Below are positions 42,245 to 52,244 of a DNA stretch of 64,000 nt, piece after piece. Every line of letters begins with the position of its first letter. Positions within the stretch are counted from its first letter, which is position 1. The notes beneath the pieces are model-generated. The model was not told the DNA's origin, did no database searches, and saw only the letters and a list, made by a program, of their open reading frames with translations. The translations under genes were made by a program, and so were the position numbers. This DNA is from DAITBA01 sp036824005 (GTDB lineage: Bacteria; Pseudomonadota; Gammaproteobacteria; Burkholderiales; Rhodocyclaceae). The DNA lies in assembly GCA_036824005.1 (NCBI GenBank), contig DAITBA010000011.1:1-64000 (forward strand), given 5' to 3'.

Positions 42245-42559
42245 CGACATCATCACGAACGCGGGTGCGACGCAACCGAATCACCCGCGCGAATCACCCG
42301 GGCTGGCCACCACCCTGTCAGTCCGTCACGCTAGCCGGATCTGACCTCCGGCTTTCCCGTGGGTGGCTGCCGCGATGGGTGCCCGCAAGGCGCCGGAGGC
42401 AGCCGCCGAGGCATTTGTTTGCGCGCATATCCCTGACGAGATGTTCGAGCCTTGGCGCCGAACGGGCATGAAGTTGGTGCCGGCACGACAAAATAACCAT
42501 ACGCCGGTAGTGGTCAAATAAGACGGATTCTCGATTGCGATCGCGGCGAGGAGCGAACG
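42245..42559 (+). other. Long untranslated leader before rnfB with hairpins
   Basis: About 315 bases without a gene. AGCCGGA-N7-TCCGGCT (42333-42353) is a perfect 7-base hairpin followed by TTTCCC. GGCTGCC and GGCAGCC (42365-42371 and 42398-42404) can form a second stem. No known riboswitch was recognised. The leader could regulate the operon, or the real promoter could lie closer to rnfB. Confidence 0.4.
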
Positions 42560-43429
42560 ATGGCAAATCTGGCAGTGGCGGGTGCGTTCATGGCGGTGCT
42601 GGGGGTAGGCTTGGCGTGGCTGCTGGCCGTTGCCAATCGCCGCCTGTACGTCTACGAGGACCCGCGCATCGAGCAGGTGGAGGAGATGCTGCCCAAGTCC
42701 AACTGTGGCGCCTGCGGCACGGCCGGCTGCCGCAATTTCGCTGAGAAGGTCGTGGCCGGCGAGATCATTCCGGCCCAGTGCACCGTGAATTCGCCGCAAC
42801 AGAACAAGATCATCGCCAATCTGCTCGGCGTCGAAGCCGGTACTGTCGAAAAGCGCGTTGCGCGGCTGGCGTGCGCCGGCGGTGCCCATGTTGCCTTCAC
42901 CCGCGCCCGTTACGCCGGATTGAAGACCTGCCGCGCGGCGGCGGTCGTCAGCGGCGGCGGCAAGGAATGCGCCTGGGGCTGCCTGGGGCTGGGCGATTGC
43001 GCCGAGGTTTGCGATTTCGATGCCATTCATATGGACCGGCACGGCCTGCCGGTGGTGGACTCGGTCATGTGCACCGCCTGCAACGACTGCGTCGAAGTCT
43101 GCCCCAAGGGCCTGTTCTCCCTGGAGCCGGTGAGCCGCAAGCTGTGGGTCGCGTGCAAGAACCTGGCCGACGGCGACACGGCCGAGGCCGCCTGTGAGGT
43201 GGCCTGCACCGCCTGCGGCAAGTGCGTCGTCGACGCCGCGCCGGGGCTGATGAAGCTGCACAACAATCTGGCGGTCATCGACTACGACCAGAACGACAAG
43301 GCCGACCGCGCGGCCACAGAGCGCTGCCCGACGGGCGCCATCGTCTGGTTCGACAACCCCGACTTGCCCGTCAAGGGTGCCGAGGCGAAGAGGATCCTGC
43401 GCCAGCAACCCTTGCCCGTGTTGCACTGA
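42560..43429 (+). CDS. rnfB: Electron transport complex subunit RnfB
   Basis: A 289-residue iron-sulfur protein, the ferredoxin-facing subunit of Rnf. An N-terminal anchor (residues 1-23) is followed by the four-Cys domain NCGACGTAGCRNF...PAQC. Further FeS motifs follow: CAWGCLGLGDCAEVC, CTACNDCVEVCPKG, CEVACTACGKCVVDA and a last CPTG. The number of cluster motifs resembles the multi-cluster RnfB of anaerobes more than short gamma-proteobacterial forms. It is first in the operon and separated from rnfCDGEA by the oxidoreductase gene, an unusual position. Confidence 0.92.
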   Translation: MANLAVAGAFMAVLGVGLAWLLAVANRRLYVYEDPRIEQVEEMLPKSNCGACGTAGCRNFAEKVVAGEIIPAQCTVNSPQQNKIIANLLGVEAGTVEKRVARLACAGGAHVAFTRARYAGLKTCRAAAVVSGGGKECAWGCLGLGDCAEVCDFDAIHMDRHGLPVVDSVMCTACNDCVEVCPKGLFSLEPVSRKLWVACKNLADGDTAEAACEVACTACGKCVVDAAPGLMKLHNNLAVIDYDQNDKADRAATERCPTGAIVWFDNPDLPVKGAEAKRILRQQPLPVLH

Positions 43430-43452
43430 TTTGCGCATTGAGGAGTGTGGCC

Positions 43453-46400
43453 ATGCTGAAGAAGCTCTTCCAATTCTCGCTGCTGGAATCCGGCGCCACC
43501 GCCAAGGAAAACAAGACGGCGAAGTACCCCGGGGTACGCGACGCGGTGGACGGCAATACGGCTGTCGTCCACGTCGAGCGCGAGGCCTCCGACGCTGCCG
43601 GCGCCTACCCGATCACGCCCTCGACCCAGATGGGCGAGTACTGGGCCGAGGCGGTAAGCCAGGGGCATCTGAACATTTCCGAGCGTCCGTTGATCTTCAT
43701 CGAGCCGGAAAGCGAGCACGCCGCCGCCGGGGTGACCGCAGGCATGTCCATGGCGGGCCTGCGCGCCACCAACTTCTCCTCGGCCCAGGGCGTCGCGTTC
43801 ATGCACGAGTCGCTCTACGCCGCGGTCGGCAAACGCCTGCCTTATGTGCTCAACATGGGCTGCCGCGCCATCACCAAGGCCAGTCTGAATGTGCATTGCG
43901 GCCACGACGATTACCACTGCGTCGATGACACCGGCTTCATCCAGGTCATGGCGCGCAGCGCCCAGGAGGCGGCCGACCTCAATCTGATCGCGCGCAAGAC
44001 GGCGGAGTTGTCGCTCACCCCGGCCGTGGTCGGCCAGGACGGCTTCCTGACAACGCACCTGATCGAGTCGGTGCGCCTGCCCGAACGGGAGTTGGTGGCC
44101 GAGTACCTGGGCAAACCCGATGACATCATCGACACGCCCACCCCGGCCCAGGCCATGCTTTACGGCCCGAAGCGCCGGCGCGTGCCGGCCATCTGGGACG
44201 TGGACGTGCCGCTGCTTTCCGGATCGGTGCAGAATCAGGATGCCTACATGCAGGCGACCGCCGGCCAGCGTCCCTACTTCTTCGATCACATCGAGGACAT
44301 CGCCGATCGCTGCATGGACGAGTATGCCGAGCTGACCGGCCGGCGCTACAACCGCGTCAGCACCTACAAGCTCGGTGACGCCGAGTACGTCATCGTCGGC
44401 ATGGGCAGCATGATCGTCCAGGCGGAGGCGGTGGCGGACTATCTGCGCGAGACGCGCAAGCTCAAGGTGGGCGTGGTGAACATCACCATGTACCGGCCTT
44501 TCCCCGGCGACCTGATCGGCCATGTGCTCAAGGGCAAAAAAGGCGTGGCCGTGCTGGAGCGCACCGACCAGCCGCTGGCCGAGGATCTGCCACTCATTCG
44601 CGAGGTGCGCGCGAGCCTGGCGAAGTGCCTGGAAAATGGCGCCGCGCGCGACAACGAGCGACCCTACGACGGCTATCCGGTCTATCTCGCCGGTGACCTG
44701 CCGCGGCTGTATTCCGGTTGCTACGGGCTTGGCTCGCGCGACCTTCAGCCCGAGGCGCTGATCGCTACCGTGGAGAACATGCTGCCCGAGGGCGGCAAGC
44801 GCAAGTTCTTCTACCTGTCGATTGAATTCGCTCGCGACAAGGCTCTTACGCCGAAGGACGAAATCCATCACCAGCATCTGCTCGAAGCCTATCCGCGCAT
44901 CGGCGAATTGGCGCTGCGCGGCAGCGAGAATCCGAACCTGCTGCCGAAGGGTGCCATCACCGTGCGCATGCACTCCGTCGGCGGCTGGGGCGCGATCACC
45001 ACGGGCAAGAATCTGGCGATGACCCTGTTCGAGTTGCTGGGCTACGACATCAAGGCCAACCCGAAATACGGTTCGGAGAAAAAGGGCCAGCCGACCACTT
45101 ACTACCTGTCCGCGGCCCCGGAGCCGATCCGGGTCAATTGCGAGTATGTCTATGTCGATGTCGTGCTCTCGCCCGACCCTGCGGTATTCGAGCACAGCAA
45201 TCCGCTTTCGGGGCTGAAGCGCGGCGGCGTGTTCATCATCCAGAGCAATCAGGGCTCGCCCGATGCCACCTGGGCCAGCTTCCCCGTCTGGGCGCAGAAG
45301 CAGATTGTCGACAACGAGCTGCGCGTTTTCTTCCTCGACGCTTTCCAGATCGCGCGCGAGGAGGCCGGCAGCGCCGACCTGCAGCTGCGCATGCAAGGCA
45401 TTGCTTTCCAAGGGGCGTTCTTCGCCGCCTCGCCGGTGATGGCGAGCGCCAATCTGTCAGAGGAGGCGCTGTTCCGCGCCATCGAGGACCAGCTCCAGGC
45501 CAAGTTCGGTGCCAAGGGCAAGGCGGTCGTGGAGAACAACCTGCGCGTCGTGCGGCGCGGGTTCGTCGAGCTGCGCGAGATCACGGAGAAGGAAGTCGGC
45601 GTCAGCCGCAAGCCGCTGGCACGCAAGGAGGCGGCGCTGCCGATCATGCTCAAGCAAATGCCCGAGGGCGACGGCCGCGTCGCCGATCTGCACCGCTTCT
45701 GGGAACAGACCGGCAGCTTCTATGCCACCGGCAGGGGCAGCGACAATCTCGTCGATCCGTTCATCGGCGCCTCGCTAATTCCGGCCGCCTCCGGCGTGTT
45801 CCGCGACATGACCGGCATCCGCTTCGAGCATCCGGTGTGGATCCCGGAGAACTGCACCGCCTGCGGCAACTGCTACACGGAATGCCCGGATAGCGCCATT
45901 CCGGGACTGGTGAATTCGGTGAGCGAAGTGTTCGACGCGACGGTGACGCGCATCGAGCGGGGCGGCCGGCCGACGCGCTTCCTGCGCCGCGCCGTGCGCG
46001 CCGTGGAGAAGAAGCTGCGCGCCGCCGTCGAGGCCGATAGCCAGGCGACGCAACTGAGCGTGCGGCCGATGATTGACGTCGCCATCGACGCCGTCGTGGC
46101 AGAGGCGCCGGAGGCCGATCGCGAGAAAATGGCCGAGGAGTTCGGCCTGTTCCGCAACAGCCTGGGGGAATTCCAGTTCGCCACCACCAAGCCCTACTGG
46201 AATGCCAAGGAAAAGAAAGCGAAAGGCAGCGGTGGGCTGTTCTCCATCACCATCAACCCTTACACCTGCAAGGCCTGCGCCCTGTGCGTGACGGTTTGCG
46301 AGGACATGGCGTTGAAGATGGTGACGCAGACCGAGGATTCGGTCGAGCGGTTGCGCCAGGACTGGAATTTCTGGCTCGATCTGCCCTCGACATCGAAGGA

Positions 46401-48405
46401 GTACAGCCGCATCGACAGCCTGGACGAGAAGATCGGCGCGCTGGAGACGCTGCTGCTCGACAAGCACAATTACAATGCCATGACCTGCGGCGACGGTGCC
46501 TGCCTGGGCTGCGGCGAGAAGACGGCGATCCACCTGTTTACCTCGACAGTGACGGCGCTGATGCAGCCGCGGGTCAAGGACTTCGTTGCGAAGATCGACG
46601 ATCTCGTCGAGCGGCTGGAGAAGCACGTACGCATGAAGCTCACCGAAGCGGTGGACCTTGCGGATACGCAGGCCATGCTGCGGGCCGTGGAATCCTCGAA
46701 GGAAGAGGATCTGACGCTGGCCAACCTGTCGGCGCGCATCATGGCCAACAAGCCCTCGCGGCCGCTCGACCCGGCCTGGGTCCGCTCCATGGCGCAGTTG
46801 CTGGAGAAGCTGAAAGACCTGCGCTGGCGCTATGTCGAAGGGCCGAGCAAGCGCGGCCGCTCGGAAATGGGCATCATCAATTCCACCGGCTGCACCTCGG
46901 TCTGGGGCTCCACCTATCCCTACCATCCCTATCCGTTCCCCTGGACCTCGCATCTGTTCCAGGATTCGCCTTCGGTGGCCATGGGCATTTTCGAAGGCCA
47001 CATGGCCAAGATGGCGGAGGGCTTCAAGGCCGTGCGCAAGGCGGAGCTGGAGCTGGCCGGGGAGTACAACGCCGACAAACACGACGAGTTCTTCCGCCGC
47101 TTTACCTGGCACGAGTTCTCCACGGAAGAGTGGCTCCTCTGCCCGCCGGTCGTGTCCTTGGGCGGCGATGGCGCCATGTATGACATCGGCTTTCAGTACC
47201 TGTCGCGGGCGCTCATGTCGGGCATGCCGATCAAGGTGCTCGTGGTCGATACCCAGGTGTATTCCAATACCGGCGGCCAGGCGTGCACATCGGGGTTCAT
47301 CGGCCAGATCTCCGACATGGCGCCCTTCGGCGCCGCCCAACATGGCAAGCAGGAGGTGCGCAAGGAGATCAGCCTGATCGGCATGGCCCATCGCACGGCC
47401 TACGTCATGCAGGGCACCATCGCCCACGTCAATCACTTGCTGGAGAGCTACATCGACGGGCTGAACTCGCGTCGGCCGGCGCTGTTCAACATCTATGCCG
47501 TCTGCCCGCCCGAGCACGGCGTGGGCGACGACAAGAGCGTGGACCAGAGCAAGCTGGCCGTGGAAAGCCGTGCCTACCCGCTGTTCCGCTTCGACCCGGA
47601 GGCGGGCGTGACCTTCGACCAGTGCGTCAGCCTGGAAGGCAACCCTTCCCTGGAGGAGGATTGGCCGACATACACCCTCAAATACCGCGCCGAGGACGGC
47701 AGCATCCAGTCGATGCAGTTGCCCATGACCTTCGCCGACTTCGCGGCGACGGAGGCGCGCTTCGCCAAGCAGTTCCGCAAGGCGCCGCCGGAAACCTGGA
47801 ACGAAAGCATGGTGCTGCTGGCGGATCTCATCAAGCTGCCGGCCGAGGAGCGTGAGGGTTTGTTCCCGTACATCTGGGCCGTGGATCAGAAGGATCGCCT
47901 GATGCGCCTGCTGGTTACCGAGGACTTGGTGCGCGCTACTGAGGAGCGTCTGCAGTTCTGGTGCCAGTTGCGGAACATCGCCGGCCTAGACAAGGCGGCC
48001 GTGGACAGCCAGATCGTCGCCGACCAGGTACGTGCCGAGCTGCTTGCCAAGATCACGGCAAGCCTGGGCATGGTCGGCGCGCCCGTGGCGGTGGATGCCG
48101 TGGCGGCTGCCGTGCCGGCGGCCGCAGCGGGCACGGATACGACTGCGGCGCCGGGCTACGAGCCGGTGTGGATCGAGACACCGGAATGCACCGCCTGCGA
48201 CGAGTGCACCACGATCGCGCCCAAGGCTTTCGCCTACAACGACCAGAAGCAGGCCATCGTCATCAACCCGAAAGGCGCCAAGTATGCCGATCTGGTCAAG
48301 GCCGCGGAGAAATGCACCGCTGCCTGCCTGCATCCCGGCACACCCTGGAACGCCAACGAGCCGGGCATCGAGAAGCTGATGGCGCGGGCGGCGAAGTACA
48401 ACTGA
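43453..48405 (+). CDS. 2-oxoacid (pyruvate):ferredoxin oxidoreductase, multidomain with C-terminal ferredoxin
   Basis: A 1,650-residue PFOR-type enzyme that oxidatively decarboxylates a 2-oxoacid to acyl-CoA and reduces ferredoxin. The alpha part has AYPITPSTQMGEYWAE, the gamma part SVGGWGAITTGKN (about 510), two [4Fe-4S] motifs CTACGNCYTECP (about 801) and CKACALCVTVC (about 939), and the TPP domain GDGACLGCGEKT (about 1013) and GGDGAMYDIG (about 1237). A C-terminal single-cluster ferredoxin reads CTACDECTTIAPKAF (about 1579) with a last Cys in CTAACLHPG. Ordinary PFOR is about 1,200 residues, so it has extra segments. Its place inside the Rnf operon strongly suggests direct electron transfer between 2-oxoacid and Rnf. 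Pyruvate is likely, but the substrate is not proved. Confidence 0.92.
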   Translation: MLKKLFQFSLLESGATAKENKTAKYPGVRDAVDGNTAVVHVEREASDAAGAYPITPSTQMGEYWAEAVSQGHLNISERPLIFIEPESEHAAAGVTAGMSMAGLRATNFSSAQGVAFMHESLYAAVGKRLPYVLNMGCRAITKASLNVHCGHDDYHCVDDTGFIQVMARSAQEAADLNLIARKTAELSLTPAVVGQDGFLTTHLIESVRLPERELVAEYLGKPDDIIDTPTPAQAMLYGPKRRRVPAIWDVDVPLLSGSVQNQDAYMQATAGQRPYFFDHIEDIADRCMDEYAELTGRRYNRVSTYKLGDAEYVIVGMGSMIVQAEAVADYLRETRKLKVGVVNITMYRPFPGDLIGHVLKGKKGVAVLERTDQPLAEDLPLIREVRASLAKCLENGAARDNERPYDGYPVYLAGDLPRLYSGCYGLGSRDLQPEALIATVENMLPEGGKRKFFYLSIEFARDKALTPKDEIHHQHLLEAYPRIGELALRGSENPNLLPKGAITVRMHSVGGWGAITTGKNLAMTLFELLGYDIKANPKYGSEKKGQPTTYYLSAAPEPIRVNCEYVYVDVVLSPDPAVFEHSNPLSGLKRGGVFIIQSNQGSPDATWASFPVWAQKQIVDNELRVFFLDAFQIAREEAGSADLQLRMQGIAFQGAFFAASPVMASANLSEEALFRAIEDQLQAKFGAKGKAVVENNLRVVRRGFVELREITEKEVGVSRKPLARKEAALPIMLKQMPEGDGRVADLHRFWEQTGSFYATGRGSDNLVDPFIGASLIPAASGVFRDMTGIRFEHPVWIPENCTACGNCYTECPDSAIPGLVNSVSEVFDATVTRIERGGRPTRFLRRAVRAVEKKLRAAVEADSQATQLSVRPMIDVAIDAVVAEAPEADREKMAEEFGLFRNSLGEFQFATTKPYWNAKEKKAKGSGGLFSITINPYTCKACALCVTVCEDMALKMVTQTEDSVERLRQDWNFWLDLPSTSKEYSRIDSLDEKIGALETLLLDKHNYNAMTCGDGACLGCGEKTAIHLFTSTVTALMQPRVKDFVAKIDDLVERLEKHVRMKLTEAVDLADTQAMLRAVESSKEEDLTLANLSARIMANKPSRPLDPAWVRSMAQLLEKLKDLRWRYVEGPSKRGRSEMGIINSTGCTSVWGSTYPYHPYPFPWTSHLFQDSPSVAMGIFEGHMAKMAEGFKAVRKAELELAGEYNADKHDEFFRRFTWHEFSTEEWLLCPPVVSLGGDGAMYDIGFQYLSRALMSGMPIKVLVVDTQVYSNTGGQACTSGFIGQISDMAPFGAAQHGKQEVRKEISLIGMAHRTAYVMQGTIAHVNHLLESYIDGLNSRRPALFNIYAVCPPEHGVGDDKSVDQSKLAVESRAYPLFRFDPEAGVTFDQCVSLEGNPSLEEDWPTYTLKYRAEDGSIQSMQLPMTFADFAATEARFAKQFRKAPPETWNESMVLLADLIKLPAEEREGLFPYIWAVDQKDRLMRLLVTEDLVRATEERLQFWCQLRNIAGLDKAAVDSQIVADQVRAELLAKITASLGMVGAPVAVDAVAAAVPAAAAGTDTTAAPGYEPVWIETPECTACDECTTIAPKAFAYNDQKQAIVINPKGAKYADLVKAAEKCTAACLHPGTPWNANEPGIEKLMARAAKYN

Positions 48406-48434
48406 ACGACGATGGTGGGTTTTGCTCTCACGCA

Positions 48435-49778
48435 ATGAAGCTGCTCTCGTATTTCCGCGGCGAAGCCTTCCAGCGCGGCGTGCATCCGCCGTCGCACAAG
48501 ATCACGGCGGGCAATCCCATCCGGCGGCTGCCGTTCGCCCGCAAGCTGATCGTGCCCCTGTCCCAACACATCGGCAAGCCGGCCCGACCCATCGTCGGCG
48601 TCGGCGAGGAAGTCGTGCGCGGCCAGCCGATTGCCGAAGCGGACGGTTGGTTGTCGGTGCCGCACCACGCGCCGGCGACCGGCATCGTCGAGGCCATTGA
48701 GCTGCGGCCCAGCGCCCGGGGCCCGTGGGCCCAGGCGATCGTCATTCGCGTCCACGAGGGCTCGACGCAGGAAGTGCAGTGGGGCACGACGCAGGAGATC
48801 GATGCCTTTCCTTCCCAGGAGATCGTGCTGGCGGTTCAGCGCGCCGGCATGGTCGGTCTGGGCGGCGCCGCCTTTCCGAGCCACGCCAAGCTCGCCGTGC
48901 CCAAGGACGCGACGGTGCACACGCTGGTGGTGAACGGCTGCGAGTGCGAGCCCTATCTCACCTGCGACCACCGGGTGATGGTCGAGCACGCGGACGATCT
49001 CATCACCGGCATCCGCTTCGGCATGCGTGCCGTCGGCGCGGAGCGCGCCGTGGTCGGCATCGAGGACAACAAGCCGGATGCCGTTGCCGCGCTCCGGCGC
49101 GCGGCGCCGGCAGGCGGCAACATATTTGTCGAGGAGGTGCCGACCAAGTATCCCCAGGGCTCGGAGAAAATGCTGATCATGGCCCTGTTCGGTGTCGAGG
49201 TGCCTTCCGGAAAGCTACCCCTGTCCTTGGGCATGGTGGTAAACAACGTCGGTACCCTGGCGGCGCTGGGACGCCTGTTGCCGGCGGGGCAGGGGCTGGT
49301 GGAGCGCGTCGTGACTGTCACTGGCCCGGGCGTGGCGCGGCCGGGCGACTACCGCGTGCCCATCGGCACGCCGCTGTCCTTCGTTCTCGACTACGCCGGC
49401 GCACCCGCCGAGGCGAAACAGATCGTCCTGGGCGGGCCGATGATGGGCCACGCCATCGCCTCGCTGGACGTGCCGGTGACCAAGGGCGTGTCAGGGGTGC
49501 TCGTATTCAGCGGCGAGGAACTGGCGAACCGCGAGGGCCGCAAGACTTATCCCTGCATCAAGTGCGGCGAATGCGTCGAGTCCTGTCCCATGGGGCTCAA
49601 TCCCTCGACACTGGGCATGCTCGCGGCCAAACGCGAGTACGACGTGATGGCGGAGCAGTACTACCTGGGCGAGTGCTTCGAATGCGGCTGCTGCACGTAC
49701 ATCTGCCCGTCGAACATCCCGCTGGTGCAACAGTTCCGGGTTGCCAAGCAGATCCTGCGTGAGAAGGCGGTGGCGTGA
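48435..49778 (+). CDS. rnfC: Electron transport complex subunit RnfC
   Basis: A 447-residue NADH-binding and FeS subunit. The NADH/FMN part has GMVGLGGAAFPSHAKL (near residue 138), NGCECEPYLTCDHRVM, and EEVPTKYPQGSEKMLI. The two clusters are CIKCGECVESCPMGLNP and CFECGCCTYICPSNIPL. It passes electrons between NAD and the membrane part of Rnf. The start ATG 48435 follows 29 bases after the oxidoreductase stop. It overlaps rnfD by 4 bases. Confidence 0.95.
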   Translation: MKLLSYFRGEAFQRGVHPPSHKITAGNPIRRLPFARKLIVPLSQHIGKPARPIVGVGEEVVRGQPIAEADGWLSVPHHAPATGIVEAIELRPSARGPWAQAIVIRVHEGSTQEVQWGTTQEIDAFPSQEIVLAVQRAGMVGLGGAAFPSHAKLAVPKDATVHTLVVNGCECEPYLTCDHRVMVEHADDLITGIRFGMRAVGAERAVVGIEDNKPDAVAALRRAAPAGGNIFVEEVPTKYPQGSEKMLIMALFGVEVPSGKLPLSLGMVVNNVGTLAALGRLLPAGQGLVERVVTVTGPGVARPGDYRVPIGTPLSFVLDYAGAPAEAKQIVLGGPMMGHAIASLDVPVTKGVSGVLVFSGEELANREGRKTYPCIKCGECVESCPMGLNPSTLGMLAAKREYDVMAEQYYLGECFECGCCTYICPSNIPLVQQFRVAKQILREKAVA

Positions 49779-50920
49779 GCGCGTCCGTCGAGATCCGCAC
49801 CGCGCCCCACGTCAAGGGTCCGCGCAGCGTCGAGCAGATCATGCTCAACGTCGTGCTGTCGCTGCTGCCTGTGTGCGCCTTTTTCGTCTATCAGTATGGC
49901 ATATCGGCGGCAGCGTCGATTCTCGTGGTGACGGGCTCGTGCCTGCTTACCGAGCGCTTCTTCGTGCGCCAGGGCGGGCAGGCGGGCAACCTGTCGGACT
50001 TCAGCGCCACCATCACCGGCCTGCTGCTGGCACTGACGTTGCCTCCCGGCTTCCCGCTGTGGATGGGGGCGGTCGCGGGTTCCACCGCCATCGCCCTGGG
50101 CAAGGCTTTGTTCGGCGGCATAGGCTTCAACGTCTTCAATCCGGCGCTGGTGGGCCGCGCTTTCGTGCAGGCGGCCTTTCCCGTCGCCATCGCCACGTAT
50201 ACGCCGTCCTTCCTGCCGGGGCGCTTCGGCGAGTTCATTCCATCCTCCCTGGCTTTGCCTCTGATGGCGCCGGCAGACACCGCAGCCTGGCTTCATGCCA
50301 TGAAGATGGACGCCTTCACCGGCGCCACGCCCCTGGCGAGGTGGAAGTTCGAGGGTGTCGTCACCTCGGCCGGGGATCTGCTCTCGTCGCTCGCCGGACA
50401 CATGGCGGTCGGTCCGTCACCGGCGCTCGTTCTGCTGTGCGGTGGCTATCTGGCGCTGCGTCGCTTCATGGACTGGCGTATTCCGACCGCCATCCTGGGC
50501 AGTGCCGGCCTCACCGCCTGGGTGCTTTTCGCGCTGGACCCGATGCGCTATCCCGATCCCCTGTTCATGCTGCTGTCCGGCGGCCTCGTGCTGGGTGCGG
50601 TGTACATGGCTACCGACATGGCCACGTCGCCCGTGACGCCGGCAGGCATGTGGCTCTACGGCGCACTGATCGGCTTGCTAACTGTGACCATCCGCTACTA
50701 CGCGGGGCTGCCCGAGGGGGTGATGTATGCAATCCTGCTCGGCAATGCCGCCACGCCGCTGATCGAGCACTACACCCAGCCACTGCCCTTCGGCAAGGGC
50801 GCGTCACGACGCGCGCGCCGGGCGGCCTCCTACTCCATGCATCCCGAGTACATTTCGCGCGAGGATGCCGGGGCGACGCCGCCGAAGAAGGGTTTCTTCA
50901 AGAAGAAGACCGGGCAATGA
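49775..50920 (+). CDS. rnfD: Electron transport complex subunit RnfD
   Basis: A 381-residue membrane subunit of the NqrB/RnfD family. The covalent-FMN site is DAFTGATPLA (near residue 179). Membrane spans alternate with family motifs NLSDFSATITGLLLALTLPP and GGIGFNVFNPALVGRAFVQ. Starts at GTG 49775 and overlaps rnfC by 4 bases and rnfG by 4. It forms part of the ion-translocating channel. Confidence 0.94.
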   Translation: MSASVEIRTAPHVKGPRSVEQIMLNVVLSLLPVCAFFVYQYGISAAASILVVTGSCLLTERFFVRQGGQAGNLSDFSATITGLLLALTLPPGFPLWMGAVAGSTAIALGKALFGGIGFNVFNPALVGRAFVQAAFPVAIATYTPSFLPGRFGEFIPSSLALPLMAPADTAAWLHAMKMDAFTGATPLARWKFEGVVTSAGDLLSSLAGHMAVGPSPALVLLCGGYLALRRFMDWRIPTAILGSAGLTAWVLFALDPMRYPDPLFMLLSGGLVLGAVYMATDMATSPVTPAGMWLYGALIGLLTVTIRYYAGLPEGVMYAILLGNAATPLIEHYTQPLPFGKGASRRARRAASYSMHPEYISREDAGATPPKKGFFKKKTGQ

Positions 50921-51609
50921 GCGCGCAGCAGATGCCGGCACCACCGGCGACCGCCACCTCGGCGATGATCACGACGCTGGGCGTCGTCGCCACCGTGTGC
51001 GGGCTGATCATCGTCAGCGCCTACCAGGGCACCTACGACGCGGTTGCCGCCAACAAGCGCATTGCGATCGAGCGGGCGGTTTTCAAGGTCATTCCCAGCG
51101 CCAAGTCGGTGAGCGAGTTCAACGCACTGCCCGCCGGGGGCATCGCGCCCGCGGGCCAGGGCGAGCCGCCGGCGGGTGCGGTGAAGTTCTACGCTGCCTA
51201 CGACGGCACCGGCAAGCTGGCAGGCGTCGCCGCCGAGGGCGTGGCCAAGGGCTATGCCGATACGGTACGAATAATGTTCGGCTATTCGCCGGATTGTCAG
51301 TGCGTTGTCGGCATGGGCGTGGTGTCCATGCGTGAGACGCCGGGCATCGGCGACAAGATTCTCACCGACCGGGAATTCCTGGCCAACTTCGTCTCCCTCG
51401 ACGTGCAGCTCAACCGCGAGTTGTCCGCGCTGGCCAATGAGGTGAAAGCGGTCAAGCACGGCAATAAGACCAAGCCATGGCAGATCGACGCCATTTCCGG
51501 CGCCACCATCACCTCCCGCGCCGTGGGCAAGGCCATCAACGACAGCGCGCAACAGCTTCTGCCGCGCCTTGCGCCGCACATCGACAAGATCGGGAGCAAA
51601 CCGTCATGA
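50917..51609 (+). CDS. rnfG: Electron transport complex subunit RnfG
   Basis: A 230-residue single-span protein with a periplasmic flavoprotein domain. The covalent-FMN attachment motif SGATITSRAV near the C-terminus (about 194) and MGVVSMRETPGIGDKI (about 131) are those of RnfG/NqrC. The start ATG 50917 overlaps the rnfD stop. Flavinylation needs an ApbE transferase, which is not in the window. Confidence 0.94.
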   Translation: MSAQQMPAPPATATSAMITTLGVVATVCGLIIVSAYQGTYDAVAANKRIAIERAVFKVIPSAKSVSEFNALPAGGIAPAGQGEPPAGAVKFYAAYDGTGKLAGVAAEGVAKGYADTVRIMFGYSPDCQCVVGMGVVSMRETPGIGDKILTDREFLANFVSLDVQLNRELSALANEVKAVKHGNKTKPWQIDAISGATITSRAVGKAINDSAQQLLPRLAPHIDKIGSKPS

Positions 51610-52244
51610 GCCAGCCGACAAGAAACTGGGACGAATTCATGGAGGGGATCTGGCGCCAGAACCCGGTGTTCGTGATGGTACTGGGCATGTGTCCGATGCT
51701 GGCGGTGACGGTGTCGGCCATGAACGCCCTGACCATGGGTCTGGCAACCACCTTCGTGCTGGTCTGCTCGTGCGGACTGGTGTCCCTGATCCGCAAGCTG
51801 GTGCCCAAGGAGGTGCGCATCGCCACCTACATCGTCATCATCGCCACCTTCGTCACCGTGGTGGATTACATCATCCAGGCGGTGAGCCTGGCGTTGTACG
51901 ATGCCCTGGGCGCCTTCATCCAGCTCATTGTCGTGAACTGCATCATTCTCGGCCGCGCCGAGGCGCATGCGTCGAAGACCCCGCCGGTGCCCGCCATGGT
52001 CAATGCCCTTGGCATGAGCGCAGGCTTCGCCATCGGGCTGTTCGCGCTGGGCAGCGTGCGTGAGGTCCTGGGTGCCGGCAGCCTGTTCGGCGTGTCCCTG
52101 TTCGGGGCGAACTTCCAGCCGTGGGTGGTGATGGTGCTGCCGCCGGGCGGCTTCTTCGTCCTCGGCGCCTGGCTGCTGCTGTTTTCCTGGCGCGCGCGGC
52201 GCAAGCAGGCGGTGACCGGCAAGGAGGCGGGCCAGAATGCGTGA
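51606..52244 (+). CDS. rnfE: Electron transport complex subunit RnfE
   Basis: A 212-residue six-span membrane protein of the NqrD/RnfE family, recognised by WRQNPVFVMVLGMCPMLAVT, RIATYIVIIATFVTVVDY and VNCIILGRAEAHASK. One conserved Cys in each half (GMCPML and NCIILGRAE) belongs to the shared iron centre with RnfA. Overlaps rnfG and rnfA by a few bases. Confidence 0.95.
   Translation: MSQPTRNWDEFMEGIWRQNPVFVMVLGMCPMLAVTVSAMNALTMGLATTFVLVCSCGLVSLIRKLVPKEVRIATYIVIIATFVTVVDYIIQAVSLALYDALGAFIQLIVVNCIILGRAEAHASKTPPVPAMVNALGMSAGFAIGLFALGSVREVLGAGSLFGVSLFGANFQPWVVMVLPPGGFFVLGAWLLLFSWRARRKQAVTGKEAGQNA

Noticed and set aside
43282..47517. Long minus-strand frames opposite rnfB and the oxidoreductase
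   Set aside because: Composition artefacts. The plus strand has complete catalytic and FeS motifs.
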